A stretch of DNA of 64,000 bases from Burkholderiales bacterium (GTDB lineage: Bacteria; Pseudomonadota; Gammaproteobacteria; Burkholderiales; Burkholderiaceae_C). Under the pieces are notes generated by a model, which was not told where the DNA came from, did not search any database, and saw nothing but the letters and a program-made list of their open reading frames with translations. Position numbers and translations under genes: made by a program. The stretch covers positions 1 to 64,000 of the forward strand of contig JAPLPQ010000091.1 of the NCBI GenBank assembly GCA_026400105.1, given 5' to 3'. Below, in pieces: positions 55,132-64,000 of this stretch (the first letter of the stretch is position 1; every line of letters begins with the position of its first letter).

Positions 55132-56334
55132 ATGAAGCTTGCGGCAGATCCCCTCGATTTCAGCCCGCCACCCGACCGGCACTGGCGCGGCCCGCTGCTG
55201 CTGGCACTGTTTGTCCACGGCCTGCTGGTGATCGCACTGACCTGGGGCGTGAGCTGGAACCAGGATGCCCCGGCGGCGGCCATGTCGGCCGAACTCTGGT
55301 CGACCCTGCCGGCAGCGGCAGCACCGCGCGCGAACGAGCCCGAACCGGCAGTCGAAGCCGTCTTGCCGCCGCCCGCGCCCGAACCCGAGCCGCCCCAGCC
55401 CGTCAAGCCGCCGGTCGCCCAGGCGGTACAGGCCAAGCCGCAACCCAAGGTCGATGCCGGCCCGAGCGAAGCGCAGATTGCGCTGCAGCGCAAGAAGGCC
55501 GAACAGGAGCGGCGCGAGGAAGCGCTCGAGCGCCAGCGCGAGGCGGACCGCAAGGAAAAGGCCGAGCAGAAGAAGAAGGCCGAGGCGCTCGAGCAAAAGC
55601 AGCGCGAGCAGGCCAAGCTGGAGCAAGCCAAGGCGGAGAAGGCCGAAAAGGCCAAGCAGGAAAAACAGAAGGAAAAGCTCAAGGAGCAGCGCGCCGCCGA
55701 GGACAAGGCCGACCAGAAGCGCGAGCAGACCAAGCAGGACGAGGCGAAGAAGAAGCGCGAAGCCGAAGACAGGAAGCGCGAGCAACAGGCCGCGCGCGAG
55801 AAGGCCGAGAAGGCCGAAAAGGCAGAGAAAGCTGAAAAAGCCGAGAAAGCGGCCAAGGACAAGGCCGCCAAGGCCGAGGCAGTCAAGCGCGAGGCGCAGA
55901 TCGAGGCCGACCGCAAGAAGCAGCTGGCGCGCATGATGGGCCAGGCCGGCGGCACTGGCGACGCCAGCGCCAAAGGCAGCGGCGCGGGCGGCAATGCCGG
56001 TGGCAGCGCGGGCGGTTCGGGCTCGGGCAATGGGGGATCGAGCGGCAACGGTGGCGGTGGTGGCGGGGCTTCGGCCGGCTACGCGGCCAAGGTGGCGGCG
56101 CGCATCAAGACCTTCTACAACTCGCCCGAATCGTTCCCGTCCAACCTGAGCGCGGAAGCCGAGATCAGGACCCTGCCCGACGGCACCATCCTGAGCCAGC
56201 GCCTGCTCAAGTCGAGCGGCAATCCGGCCTTCGACGAGGTGGTGCTGCGCGCGATCGACCGCGCCGGACGGCTGCCCAAGGACGAGAACGGCCGCATGCC
56301 CGACACGACCTTCGTGATCAAGTTCCGGCCCTGA
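55132..56334 (+). CDS. tolA: TolA envelope-spanning protein
   Basis: 400 residues. A membrane helix at about 21-40 is followed by a proline-rich part, a long charged Lys/Glu/Ala helix (about 120-265, highly repetitive DNA), a glycine/serine-rich linker, and a TonB/TolA C-terminal domain (GYAAKVAARIKTFYNSPE to TTFVIKFRP). TolA links the TolQR motor to Pal and TolB in the outer membrane. tolB and pal do not follow, as they would in the usual operon. Confidence 0.93.
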   Translation: MKLAADPLDFSPPPDRHWRGPLLLALFVHGLLVIALTWGVSWNQDAPAAAMSAELWSTLPAAAAPRANEPEPAVEAVLPPPAPEPEPPQPVKPPVAQAVQAKPQPKVDAGPSEAQIALQRKKAEQERREEALERQREADRKEKAEQKKKAEALEQKQREQAKLEQAKAEKAEKAKQEKQKEKLKEQRAAEDKADQKREQTKQDEAKKKREAEDRKREQQAAREKAEKAEKAEKAEKAEKAAKDKAAKAEAVKREAQIEADRKKQLARMMGQAGGTGDASAKGSGAGGNAGGSAGGSGSGNGGSSGNGGGGGGASAGYAAKVAARIKTFYNSPESFPSNLSAEAEIRTLPDGTILSQRLLKSSGNPAFDEVVLRAIDRAGRLPKDENGRMPDTTFVIKFRP

Positions 56335-56346
56335 GCCTGAAGACCG

Positions 56347-58491
56347 ATGGTCAACGACAACTGGATCGCGAGCTGGCAGCACGCGCGCAATCACGAAGGG
56401 GTGACCCGCGGCATGCAGGCCCTGCTGGCGCTGGCCTGCGTCCTCGCACTGGGCTGGCGCGCCGGCTGGCAGGACGAGCTGATGCCGGTGGTGCTGGGCG
56501 TGATGGCCTGCGCCTTCACCGAAACCGACGACGCCTGGCGCGGTCGCCTCAAGACCCTGCTGCTGGCACTGGCCTGTTTCGGTTTCATGATGACCGCGGT
56601 CTGGCTGACCCTGCCCTGGCCGGCGCTGCTGGCCGCCGTGCTGGCGCTGTCGGCCTTCACGCTCACGATGCTGGGCGCGCTGGGCGAACGCTACCGCGCG
56701 CTCGCCTTCGGCTCGCTGGTGCTGTTCATCTACTCGGCGCTGTCGGCCGAAAGCCACCGGGCGCAGGCGCTCGAGCTCGCGCCCTATCTGCTGGGCGGCG
56801 CGGTCTGGTACGGCCTGGTGTCGCTGCTGTGGGCCGCGGTCTGGCCCAAGCCGACGGTGCGCTACCGGCTATCCCAGCTCTATGCCCTGCTGGGCGAATA
56901 CCTGCGGCTCAAGGCCAGGCTGCTCGAGCCGGTGCAGGGCGTTGACCGCCAGCGCCGCCGGCTCGAACTCGCGCTGCACAACGGCCGCGTGGTCGACGCG
57001 CTCAACGCCGCCAAGGAAAGCCTGTTCAGCCGGATCGCTGGCGCCCAGCCGCCAGCCTGGCTCAGCGAGGCCATGCACCAGTACCTGGCGGCGCAGGACA
57101 TCCACGAGCGCACCAGCAGCTCGCACGAGAGCTACACCCTGCTGGCCGACGCCTTTGCGCGCTCGGATGCGCTCTACCGCTGCCAGCGCGTGCTCAGCGT
57201 GCAGGGCGAACAGGCGCTCAAGTTCGCGCAGGCGATCCGCGAGCGCACGCCGCCGCGCCACGAGGGCCAGACCGCGCGCGCGATCGAGGACATGCAGGCC
57301 GCCATCGCCTATCTCGAAACCGCCGCCTCCCCCCGCCCCGCCGAGCGCCCGTTGCAGGCGCTGCACGCGCTGGGCGACAACCTGACCGGGCTGGCCAAGG
57401 TCTTCGCCAGCGCGCTGCGCGGCGGCGCGGCGCCCGACCTGGCACTGGTCGACCACCAGGTGCACAGCCTGGGCGAGGCCTGGCGCCGCATCCGGGCCCA
57501 GCTCACGCTGCATTCGGCCCTGATGCGCCACGCCCTGCGTCTGAGCCTGGTGCTGCTGCTCGCATTCGGCATCATGCAGGCCACCAAGGACCCGCATGGC
57601 TACTGGATCGTGCTGACGGTGGTCTTTGCCAGCCAGCCCCAGTACGCCGCCACGCTGAGCCGGGTCGGCCAGCGCGCGCTCGGCACGGCGGTCGGCCTGG
57701 TGGTGGGTTGGGTGCTGATCCGGCTCTTTCCGGGGCCGCTGCTGCAGGCGGTCTGCATGGTGCTGGCCGGTGCGCTGTTCATCGGCAAGCGCATGAGCGA
57801 TATCCGGGTCGCGACCGGCGCGATGACCACGCTGGTGCTGCTGAGCTTTCACCAGATGGGCATGTCGCAGGGCGTGATCCCGGCGCGCCTGCTCGACACG
57901 GCGATCGGCAGCGTGATCGCCGGCCTGGGGGCCTGGCTGATCCTGCCGAACTGGCAGGCGCGGCACTGGCCCCGGCTGGCGGCGCAGACCTTGCGCGCCC
58001 AGGCCGGCTACCTGCATGCGATCCTGGAACAATACCGGGAAGGCAAGCAGGACCACCTGGCTTACCGGCAGGCCAGGCGCCAGGCACACAACGCCGAAGC
58101 CGCGCTGTCCAACGCCTACGCCGCGATGCGCAAGGAACCCGAAGGCAAGCGGCTGAACATGACGGCCAGCGCCCGCTTTCTGGTGCTGACGCATATGCTG
58201 CAGAACTACCTGTCGGCACTGGGCGCGCACCGGGGCGAGCTCGAGGCCGGCCAGCTCGACGAAGCCAGCCGGCAGGCGGCGCAGGGGCTGCAACAGGGCC
58301 TGGAAGACCTGGCGCGTCAGCTCGAATCGGGCCGGCTGGAGGCCGCTGCAGGCGTCACGGCGATGACCGAGGCCGAGACTGAACCGGCCAGGGGCCCGGT
58401 CGGCAGCCTGCTGCAGGCCCAGCTCCAGCTCGCCAGCGGGCTGCTGCCCCAGCTCGAGCAACAGGCGCCGCTGCTGCGCCGGGCGCGCTGA
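56347..58491 (+). CDS. FUSC family inner-membrane protein (YccS/YhfK-like)
   Basis: 714 residues with the family layout: one N-terminal block of about six membrane helices (residues 18-160), a long helical cytoplasmic region, a second block (about 395-540), and a C-terminal cytoplasmic helical part. FUSC proteins include aromatic-acid exporters (AaeB) and YccS-like proteins; the substrate here is unknown. It follows tolA by 12 bp, in the place where tolB would be expected, and is convergent with dnaE. Confidence 0.88.
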   Translation: MVNDNWIASWQHARNHEGVTRGMQALLALACVLALGWRAGWQDELMPVVLGVMACAFTETDDAWRGRLKTLLLALACFGFMMTAVWLTLPWPALLAAVLALSAFTLTMLGALGERYRALAFGSLVLFIYSALSAESHRAQALELAPYLLGGAVWYGLVSLLWAAVWPKPTVRYRLSQLYALLGEYLRLKARLLEPVQGVDRQRRRLELALHNGRVVDALNAAKESLFSRIAGAQPPAWLSEAMHQYLAAQDIHERTSSSHESYTLLADAFARSDALYRCQRVLSVQGEQALKFAQAIRERTPPRHEGQTARAIEDMQAAIAYLETAASPRPAERPLQALHALGDNLTGLAKVFASALRGGAAPDLALVDHQVHSLGEAWRRIRAQLTLHSALMRHALRLSLVLLLAFGIMQATKDPHGYWIVLTVVFASQPQYAATLSRVGQRALGTAVGLVVGWVLIRLFPGPLLQAVCMVLAGALFIGKRMSDIRVATGAMTTLVLLSFHQMGMSQGVIPARLLDTAIGSVIAGLGAWLILPNWQARHWPRLAAQTLRAQAGYLHAILEQYREGKQDHLAYRQARRQAHNAEAALSNAYAAMRKEPEGKRLNMTASARFLVLTHMLQNYLSALGAHRGELEAGQLDEASRQAAQGLQQGLEDLARQLESGRLEAAAGVTAMTEAETEPARGPVGSLLQAQLQLASGLLPQLEQQAPLLRRAR

Positions 58492-58506
58492 AGCGCCAGC
58501 GCCGAA

Positions 58507-61500
58507 TCAGTCGAACACGATCTCGGCGCGCTTGTCGTGCGCCTGCGCCTTCCAGGCCGCCAGGGCGGCATCGGTCGGGAAGCATTGGGCGCGCTCGCCG
58601 AGCTGGACCTCGCAGCGCGCGCTCTCGCGCAGCACCTCGAGCCGCACCGGCAGGCCGCGCACCAGCTCGCCCTGCTCGCCGCTCTCGCGCTGGGCCGGGA
58701 ACTCGCGCAGCAGGGCCGCGATGTCGGGCGTGCGCCCGTTGACCGTCACGCGCAGGTACTTGCCGAAGCGGCAGCGCGCCGCGCCCAGGTCCCACAGCGC
58801 CTGCACCTTGAGCCGGATGCCGCCCGAGAAGCGGTCCGGCTGCGCCAGCACCTGCGCGACCACGAGCTCGTCGTCCTTGAGCAGATGCTTGTTGGCGTTG
58901 ATCAGGGCCTCGTCGGCAGTGGCCTCGAGCGTGCCGCTCTTGTCGTCGAGCTTGAAGATCGCGACCTTGCCGCGCTGGCCGTTGATGATGCGCAGGTCGT
59001 TGATGATGCCGGCGACCATGATCGGATCGCGGCTGTCGACCACATGCTCGAGCGGCATGCGGGCGAAGCGGCGCACCTCGCGCTCGACCTCGTCGAACAG
59101 GTGGCCCGACAGGTAGAAGCCGATCGCGGTCTTCTCGTAGGTCAGGCGCTCCTTGATGCCCCAGAGCGGTATGGCGGCCAGCTCGGGCTCCTGGGTGCTG
59201 GCGCCCTGGCTGTCGGCGCCGAAGATGTCGAACAGGCCGCCCTGGTTGGCGTTGGCCTGCTGCGCATTGGCAAAATCGAAGGCGCGCTCGACCGAGGCCA
59301 GCAAGGCGGCGCGGTTGATCTCGAGCGAGTCGAAGGCGCCGGCCTTGATCAGCGCCTCGACCGTGCGCTTGTTCAGGCGGCTGCGGTCGACCCGGGCGCA
59401 GAAGTCGAACAGGCTGGTGAAGGGACCGGCCTGGTCGCCACGCGGACCGACGCCGCGGCCCTCGCGCGCCGCCACGATGGCCTCGATCGCCTGCTGGCCG
59501 GTGCCCTTGACGGCGCCCAGGCCGTAGCGGATCGCCTTGTCGCTGACCGGCTCGAAGCGGTAGCTGCCGCGGTTGACATCGGGCGGATCGAAGCTGATGC
59601 CGAACTTGGTGGCATCGACATACAACACCTTGAGCTTGTCGGTGTCGTCCATTTCGATCGTCATGTTGGCGCAGAAGAACTCCGCCGTGAAATGGACCTT
59701 GAGCCAGCCGGTGTGATAGGCCAGCAGCGAGTAGGCGGCGGCGTGCGACTTGTTGAAGCCGTAGCCCGCGAACTTCTCCATCAGGTCGAACACCTCGTCG
59801 GCCTTCTCCTGGCTGATGCCCTTCTCGGCCGCGCCCTTGCGGAAGATCACGCGGTGCTCGGCCATTTCCTCGGGCTTCTTCTTGCCCATGGCGCGGCGCA
59901 GCATGTCGGCGCCGCCGAGGGAATAGCCGCCCAGCACCTGGGCGGTCTGCATCACCTGCTCCTGGTAGACCATGATGCCGTAGGTCTCGGACAGCACCGG
60001 CTCGACCAGCGGATGCGGGTACTCGACCACCTCGCGGCCATGCTTGCGCGCGACGAAGCTCGGGATCAGGTCCATCGGGCCCGGACGATAGAGCGCGTTG
60101 AGCGCGATCAGGTCCTCGAGCCGGCTGGGCTTGGCGTCGCGCAGCATGCCCTGCATGCCGCGGCTTTCGAACTGGAACACCGCCTCGGTCTTGCCGTCGG
60201 AGAACAGCTGGTAGGTCTTGCGGTCGTCGAGCGGGATACGCTCGAAGGCGAAGCCCTGCTGCGCCGGGTGGCGCCGCACGATGAACTCGCGCGCGAGCTC
60301 GAGGATGGTCAGCGTGGCCAGGCCCAGGAAGTCGAACTTGACCAGGCCGACCGATTCGACGTCGTCCTTGTCGTACTGGCTGACCGCCGAGTCGCTGCCG
60401 GGCTGCTGATAGAGCGGGCAGAAGTCGGTCAGCTTGCCGGGCGCGATCAGCACGCCGCCGGCATGCATGCCGATGTTGCGCGTCATGCCCTCGAGCTTTT
60501 GCGCCAGCTCGATCAGGGTCTTGACGTCCTCCTCGCGCTCGATGCGCTCGGCCAGCACCGGCTCCATCGCGATCGCGTAGTTGTTCTTGTCGCCGGCCTT
60601 GGGCGGACTGGGCGGGTACTGCAGCGTGACCGACATGCCGGGCTTGTTCGGGATCAGCTTGGAGATGCCGTCACAGAAGCCGTAGGCGAAGTCGAGCACG
60701 CGGCCCACGTCGCGGATCGCCGCGCGCGCGGCCATGGTGCCGAAGGTGGCGATCTGGCTCACCGCGTCCTTGCCGTACTTGTCCTTGACATAGTCGATCA
60801 CGCGGTCGCGGTTGGTCTGGCAGAAGTCGATGTCGAAGTCGGGCATCGACACCCGCTCCGGGTTCAGGAAGCGCTCGAACAGCAGGTTGTATTGCAGCGG
60901 GTCGAGGTCGGTGATCAAGAGCGCGTAGGCCACCAGCGAACCGGCGCCGGAACCCCGGCCCGGCCCGACCGGGCAGCCGTTTTCCTTCGCCCACTGGATG
61001 AAGTCGCCCACGATCAGGAAGTAGCCCGGAAAACCCATCTTGAGGATGGTGTTGAGCTCGAACTCGAGCCGCTCGACATAGCGCGGGCGGTTCTGCTGGC
61101 GCTTGGCCTCGTCGGGGAACAGGTGGAGCAGGCGGCCTTCGAGGCCCTGGTGCGAGACATGGCGGAAATAGTCGTCGACCGACATCACCACGCCGTCGAC
61201 TTCGGGGATCGGGAAATTCGGCAGCTGCGGCTTGCCCAGCACCAAGGTGAGGTTGCAGCGGCGCGCGATCTCGACGCTGTTGACCAGCGCCGAGGGCAGG
61301 TCGGCAAACAACGCCGCCATCTCGGCGCTCGACTTGAAATACTGCTCGCGCGTGAACTTACGCACCCGGCGCTGGTTGCCCAGGATCTCGCCTTCCGAGA
61401 TGCAGACCCGTGCCTCGTGCGCCTCGTAGTCGTCGCGCCCCTGGAACTGCACCGGATGGGTCGCGACCACCGGCAGCTGCAGCCGGGCCGCGATCTGCAC

Positions 61501-62070
61501 CGCGCCGACCACCTGGCGCTCGTCGTCGGGGCGGCCGGCGCGCTGCAGCTCGAGGTAGAAGCGCTGCGGGAAGGCGGCGGCCAGCTGCTGCGCGAGCTCG
61601 GTCGCGCGCGCCTCGTCGCCGGCCAGCAACGCCAGCCCGACCGGGCCGCTGTGCGCGCCCGACAGCAGGATCAGGCCCTCGGACAGCTCCTGCAGCCATT
61701 CCCACTTGATCGCGGCCTGGTCGCGCAGCATGTTGCGCGTCCAGGCGCGCGACAGCAGTTCGCACAGGTTCAGATAGCCCTGGTGGCTCTGCACCAGCAG
61801 CAGCATGCGCGGCAGGCTTTGCTGCTGCACCGAGGCGCCCGGCGCCACATCGGGCCCGAGGCCGTGGACAAAGACCTCGGCGCCCAACACCGGCTTGACG
61901 CCGGCGCCGCGCGCGGCCTGGTAGAACTTGATGGCGCCGAACAGGTTGGACAGGTCGGTCAGGCCCAGAGCGGGCTGGCCGTCGGCGGCCGCGGCCTCGA
62001 CGACTTCATCGAGGCGGATGGTGCCGTCGACGACGGAGAACTCGGAGTGCAGGCGCAGGTGGACGAACAT
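58507..62070 (-). CDS. dnaE: DNA polymerase III subunit alpha
   Basis: An 1187-residue replicative polymerase, C-family. In order: PHP domain (VHLRLHSEFSVVDGTIRLDE), palm with the catalytic aspartates in MPDFDIDFCQTNRDRVIDYV near residue 410, thumb and fingers (GPGRGSGAGSLVAYAL), beta-clamp-binding region, helix-hairpin-helix, and an OB domain near the C-terminus (PIMVAGIINDLRI). Length matches DnaE1. The start has the typical MFVHLRLHSEFS. The large opposite-strand open frame across the gene is a composition artefact. Confidence 0.98.
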   Translation of the reverse strand: MFVHLRLHSEFSVVDGTIRLDEVVEAAAADGQPALGLTDLSNLFGAIKFYQAARGAGVKPVLGAEVFVHGLGPDVAPGASVQQQSLPRMLLLVQSHQGYLNLCELLSRAWTRNMLRDQAAIKWEWLQELSEGLILLSGAHSGPVGLALLAGDEARATELAQQLAAAFPQRFYLELQRAGRPDDERQVVGAVQIAARLQLPVVATHPVQFQGRDDYEAHEARVCISEGEILGNQRRVRKFTREQYFKSSAEMAALFADLPSALVNSVEIARRCNLTLVLGKPQLPNFPIPEVDGVVMSVDDYFRHVSHQGLEGRLLHLFPDEAKRQQNRPRYVERLEFELNTILKMGFPGYFLIVGDFIQWAKENGCPVGPGRGSGAGSLVAYALLITDLDPLQYNLLFERFLNPERVSMPDFDIDFCQTNRDRVIDYVKDKYGKDAVSQIATFGTMAARAAIRDVGRVLDFAYGFCDGISKLIPNKPGMSVTLQYPPSPPKAGDKNNYAIAMEPVLAERIEREEDVKTLIELAQKLEGMTRNIGMHAGGVLIAPGKLTDFCPLYQQPGSDSAVSQYDKDDVESVGLVKFDFLGLATLTILELAREFIVRRHPAQQGFAFERIPLDDRKTYQLFSDGKTEAVFQFESRGMQGMLRDAKPSRLEDLIALNALYRPGPMDLIPSFVARKHGREVVEYPHPLVEPVLSETYGIMVYQEQVMQTAQVLGGYSLGGADMLRRAMGKKKPEEMAEHRVIFRKGAAEKGISQEKADEVFDLMEKFAGYGFNKSHAAAYSLLAYHTGWLKVHFTAEFFCANMTIEMDDTDKLKVLYVDATKFGISFDPPDVNRGSYRFEPVSDKAIRYGLGAVKGTGQQAIEAIVAAREGRGVGPRGDQAGPFTSLFDFCARVDRSRLNKRTVEALIKAGAFDSLEINRAALLASVERAFDFANAQQANANQGGLFDIFGADSQGASTQEPELAAIPLWGIKERLTYEKTAIGFYLSGHLFDEVEREVRRFARMPLEHVVDSRDPIMVAGIINDLRIINGQRGKVAIFKLDDKSGTLEATADEALINANKHLLKDDELVVAQVLAQPDRFSGGIRLKVQALWDLGAARCRFGKYLRVTVNGRTPDIAALLREFPAQRESGEQGELVRGLPVRLEVLRESARCEVQLGERAQCFPTDAALAAWKAQAHDKRAEIVFD

Positions 62071-62121
62071 CCCTGGATTTTAGGTGAACGGATGGCCGGC
62101 TGCTGGCGCCGCCCTGCCGCT

Positions 62122-62676
62122 TCAGCCCTTGAACTTGGCGGCCACGGTCGCGACGCGCTCGCCGTAGCGGCGCGCGGTCTCGAGGTCGCCGGACGGGATC
62201 TGGTCGGCGCCGGCGTCGGAGGCGCATTGCACCATCAGGCCGACCGAGCCGCCCAGGTTGTTGACATCGGCGCGGCTCGAGGCCGAGCTGTTGGCCGGCG
62301 GCAGCCCCAAGCTGACCCAGAGGCCGCCGTGCTGCGAGGCCAGGGTCTGGAGCTGGATCAGGCAGGCGCCCTTGTCACCGTTGAGGCTGGCGCTGGCAGT
62401 GAAGCCGCCAAAGACCTTGTCCTGCCAGGTGCGGCCGAACCAGGCCTTGGACGATGCGTCGGCAAACTTCTTGAACTGCCAGCTCGGGCCGCCCATATAG
62501 GTCGGCGTGCCGAAGATGATCGCATCGGCAGCGGCCAGGGTTTCCCAGCCACCTTCGGCCAGGTTGCCGTCGGCATCGATCGCCAGCAGTTCGGCGCCAG
62601 CGCCCTGGGCGACCTGCTGCGCGACGCGCTGGGTATGTCCGTAACCCGAGTGATAAACCACAACTACGTTTGCCAT
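62122..62676 (-). CDS. flavodoxin family protein / NAD(P)H:quinone oxidoreductase (WrbA-like)
   Basis: 184 residues. FMN-binding start VVVVYHSGYGHTQRVAQQVAQG, then IIFGTPTYMGGPSWQFKKFAD and TASASLNGDKGACLIQLQTLASQHG, the WrbA-type flavodoxin-like fold. Probably a two-electron quinone reductase in oxidative-stress protection. The C-terminus is slightly short of typical WrbA. It is downstream of the pirin gene, separated by a terminator. Confidence 0.87.
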   Translation of the reverse strand: MANVVVVYHSGYGHTQRVAQQVAQGAGAELLAIDADGNLAEGGWETLAAADAIIFGTPTYMGGPSWQFKKFADASSKAWFGRTWQDKVFGGFTASASLNGDKGACLIQLQTLASQHGGLWVSLGLPPANSSASSRADVNNLGGSVGLMVQCASDAGADQIPSGDLETARRYGERVATVAAKFKG

Positions 62677-62696
62677 CTTGAAACTCCTGCAATGAA

Positions 62697-62711
62697 GGCG
62701 CCAGCGGCGCC
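62697..62711. repeat. short perfect inverted repeat upstream of the WrbA-like gene
   Basis: GGCGCC-AGC-GGCGCC, a 6-bp stem, lies 21 bp upstream of the WrbA-like ATG and directly after the pirin terminator. It may be an operator or part of the mRNA leader. No function can be assigned. Confidence 0.3.
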
Positions 62712-62713
62712 GG

Positions 62714-62738
62714 AAAAAACGCCCGACGAATCAGGGCG
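62714..62738 (-). terminator. terminator after the pirin gene
   Basis: On the minus strand CGCCC and GGGCG pair around a 9-nt loop and are followed by TTTTTT. It lies 27 bp after the pirin stop, so the WrbA-like gene likely has its own promoter. Confidence 0.75.
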
Positions 62739-62764
62739 CGAAAAATTCTTGCAATTTGCCCGAC

Positions 62765-63466
62765 TCAGGGCGCAAGGTCAAACACCAGCACTTCGGCATC
62801 GACGCCCTGCCCGAGCTGCAGCAGCGACTCCTGCGCCAGCAACGCGGCGTCGCCAGCCTGCAGCGCCTGGCCGTTGACGCTCAGGCTGCCGCGCACGAGA
62901 AACACATAGGCCTTGCGCGCCGGATCGAGCGCGAGCTCGGCCTGCTCGGCGCCGTCGAACAGGCCGGCATAGATCCGGGCATCGGCATGGATGGTGACCG
63001 AGCCCTGGGCGGCGTCACGCGAGGCGACCAGGCAGAGCCGGCCACGCTTGTCGGCGTCGGCAAACGCCTTTTGCTCGTAGCCGGGGGCGATGCCGGCCTG
63101 GTCGGGCTCGATCCAGATCTGCAGGAAATGCGTGGTCTGGTCGGGCGCGTGGTTGAACTCGCTGTGGCGCACGCCGGAGCCCGCGCTCATGCGCTGCACC
63201 TCGCCCGGCGGGATGGTCTGGACATTGCCCATGCTGTCCTGATGCGCCAGGCGGCCGCTCATCACATAGCTGACGATCTCCATGTCGCGGTGGCCATGGG
63301 TGCCAAAGCCGGTGCCGGGCGCGATGCGGTCTTCGTTGATGACGCGCAGATTGCCCCAGCCCATGTGTTGCGGGTCGTAGTAACCGGCAAACGAGAAGGA
63401 ATGGAAGCTCTTGAGCCAGCCGTGGTCGGCATAGCCGCGTTCGCGTGATTGGCGCAGACTGATCAT
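62765..63466 (-). CDS. pirin family protein (YhaK/YhhW type bicupin)
   Basis: 233 residues, two cupin barrels. Typical pirin text: SRERGYADHGWLKSFHSFSFAGYYDPQHMGWGNLRVINEDRIAPGTGFGTHGHRDMEIVSYVMSG, with the metal-binding HGHRDME histidines and glutamate. Some pirins are quercetin dioxygenases; others act in redox sensing. It is divergent from a LysR-type gene, and the shared 122-bp gap holds an 18-bp palindrome. Confidence 0.93.
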   Translation of the reverse strand: MISLRQSRERGYADHGWLKSFHSFSFAGYYDPQHMGWGNLRVINEDRIAPGTGFGTHGHRDMEIVSYVMSGRLAHQDSMGNVQTIPPGEVQRMSAGSGVRHSEFNHAPDQTTHFLQIWIEPDQAGIAPGYEQKAFADADKRGRLCLVASRDAAQGSVTIHADARIYAGLFDGAEQAELALDPARKAYVFLVRGSLSVNGQALQAGDAALLAQESLLQLGQGVDAEVLVFDLAP

Positions 63467-63553
63467 GATGCGGGGCTCTCCTGTTCGTTATCAAAAGTCA
63501 ATGACAGAACTTTAGGGCCTGGAACAGGTCTGTTCAGCCCAGCATTTTGCCGG

Positions 63554-63571
63554 CACAATTCAAAAATTGTG
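63554..63571. promoter_or_regulatory. 18-bp palindrome in the pirin-lysR divergent promoter
   Basis: CACAATT and AATTGTG form perfect 7-bp arms around CAAA, and an overlapping ATTCA/TGAAT pair gives the T-N11-A shape of LysR-type sites. It lies 17 bp before the lysR start and 87 bp before the pirin start, a position expected for an autoregulated divergent LysR regulator. Confidence 0.6.
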
Positions 63572-63588
63572 AATACTGGAACGCCGAC

Positions 63589-64000
63589 ATGCAGCGACAA
63601 CTGGCCGCCCTCTCGCCCGAAAACCTCGACCTGATCGAGACCGTCGCCCGCACCGGCAGCATGGCGGCGGCGGCGCGCGAACTCGGTCTGGTGCCCAGCG
63701 CACTGACCTACCGGGTGCGCCAGGTCGAAGACGCGCTCGACGTGCTGCTGTTCGACCGCAGCTCGCGCCGCGCCCGCCTGACGCCGGCCGGCACCGAGCT
63801 GCTGCGCGCCGGCGAGCATCTGCTGCGCGAACTCGACGCGGTCGCGCAGCGGGTGCGCCGGGTCGCGACCGGCTGGGAGCCCGAGCTCACGATCGCGGCC
63901 GATGCGCTGATCGCCCGCAGCACGCTGTTCGAGCTCTGCGAGGCCTTCTATGCGCTGGGCGCGCCGACCCGGCTGCGCCTGCGCGCCGAAACCCTGTCAG
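63589..64000 (+). CDS. LysR family transcriptional regulator (partial, cut by window end)
   Basis: 137 codons are present and the gene runs off the window. The N-terminal winged helix-turn-helix is complete: ENLDLIETVARTGSMAAAARELGLVPSALTYRVRQVEDALDVLLFDRSSRRARLTPAGTELL. The effector domain begins near residue 95. It probably controls the divergent pirin gene and itself through the palindrome just upstream. Confidence 0.93.
   Translation, partial: MQRQLAALSPENLDLIETVARTGSMAAAARELGLVPSALTYRVRQVEDALDVLLFDRSSRRARLTPAGTELLRAGEHLLRELDAVAQRVRRVATGWEPELTIAADALIARSTLFELCEAFYALGAPTRLRLRAETLS

Noticed and set aside
55480-55960. Tandem repeat array in tolA
   Set aside because: The repetitive AAGGCCGAGAAG-like DNA simply encodes the Lys/Ala/Glu-rich helical domain normal for TolA.
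58537-62877. 1446-codon open frame on the plus strand across dnaE
   Set aside because: It is the mirror frame of dnaE in very GC-rich DNA. Its translation is low-complexity (runs of Val, Gly, Asp, Gln) and dnaE itself matches polymerase III alpha over its whole length.

Overview
The window looks like chromosomal DNA of a high-GC betaproteobacterium of the order Burkholderiales, probably close to Comamonadaceae. This is an inference from gene order (tyrA, aroA-cmk fusion, rpsA, ihfB, lapA, lapB; rpsP-rimM-trmD-rplS; thrS-infC-rpmI-rplT-pheST-ihfA; ribE-ribBX-ribH-nusB), from the fused AroA-Cmk protein and from the very GC-rich third codon positions. Most of it is ordinary, tightly packed housekeeping DNA. 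I see no tRNA, rRNA, CRISPR array or intact insertion sequence.

Layout. 0-8.8 kb (+): aromatic amino acid synthesis (tyrA, aroA-cmk), ribosomal protein S1, IHF beta, the LapA/LapB regulators of LPS synthesis, then a small membrane protein paired with a K+ channel. 8.86-11.7 kb (-): a periplasmic binding protein translationally coupled to a hybrid histidine kinase. 11.8-14.7 kb (-): rplS, trmD, rimM, rpsP and msrA. 14.85-21.7 kb (+): RND efflux adaptor and pump, Pcm, rhodanese and a TolC-type outer-membrane channel. 21.8-32.6 kb: an LPS core locus, with msbA and a GT9 glycosyltransferase on the minus strand, and on the plus strand gmhA, heptose kinase, a fused heptose adenylyltransferase-phosphatase, GT9, two GT4 enzymes, a polysaccharide deacetylase and waaA, many joined by ATGA overlaps. 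32.7-36.2 kb: phosphomannomutase, Ogt, an EamA transporter, a PsiF-repeat protein and ihfA. 36.2-43.2 kb (-): the translation operon thrS-infC-rpmI-rplT-pheS-pheT, ending in ihfA. 43.3-45.9 kb: VOC protein, binding-protein-like protein, alcohol dehydrogenase and a small membrane protein.

46.0-49.1 kb is the accessory segment. It is clearly AT-richer than its surroundings. It holds two minus-strand genes whose products carry HEPN-type Rx4H motifs (three in total), a candidate attC site just after the second gene, and, on the far side and pointing away, the decayed N-terminal part of an integron integrase gene. I read this as a dead integron that has trapped a two-gene HEPN cassette, a plausible undescribed defence or toxin system. 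It is the most interesting part of the window.

49.1-64 kb returns to core genome: isocitrate lyase with a paired palindromic operator upstream, the riboflavin genes with nusB, ybgC-tolQ-tolR-tolA (without tolB-pal), a FUSC-family membrane protein, dnaE, a WrbA-like flavodoxin, a pirin, and the start of a divergent LysR regulator cut by the window end.
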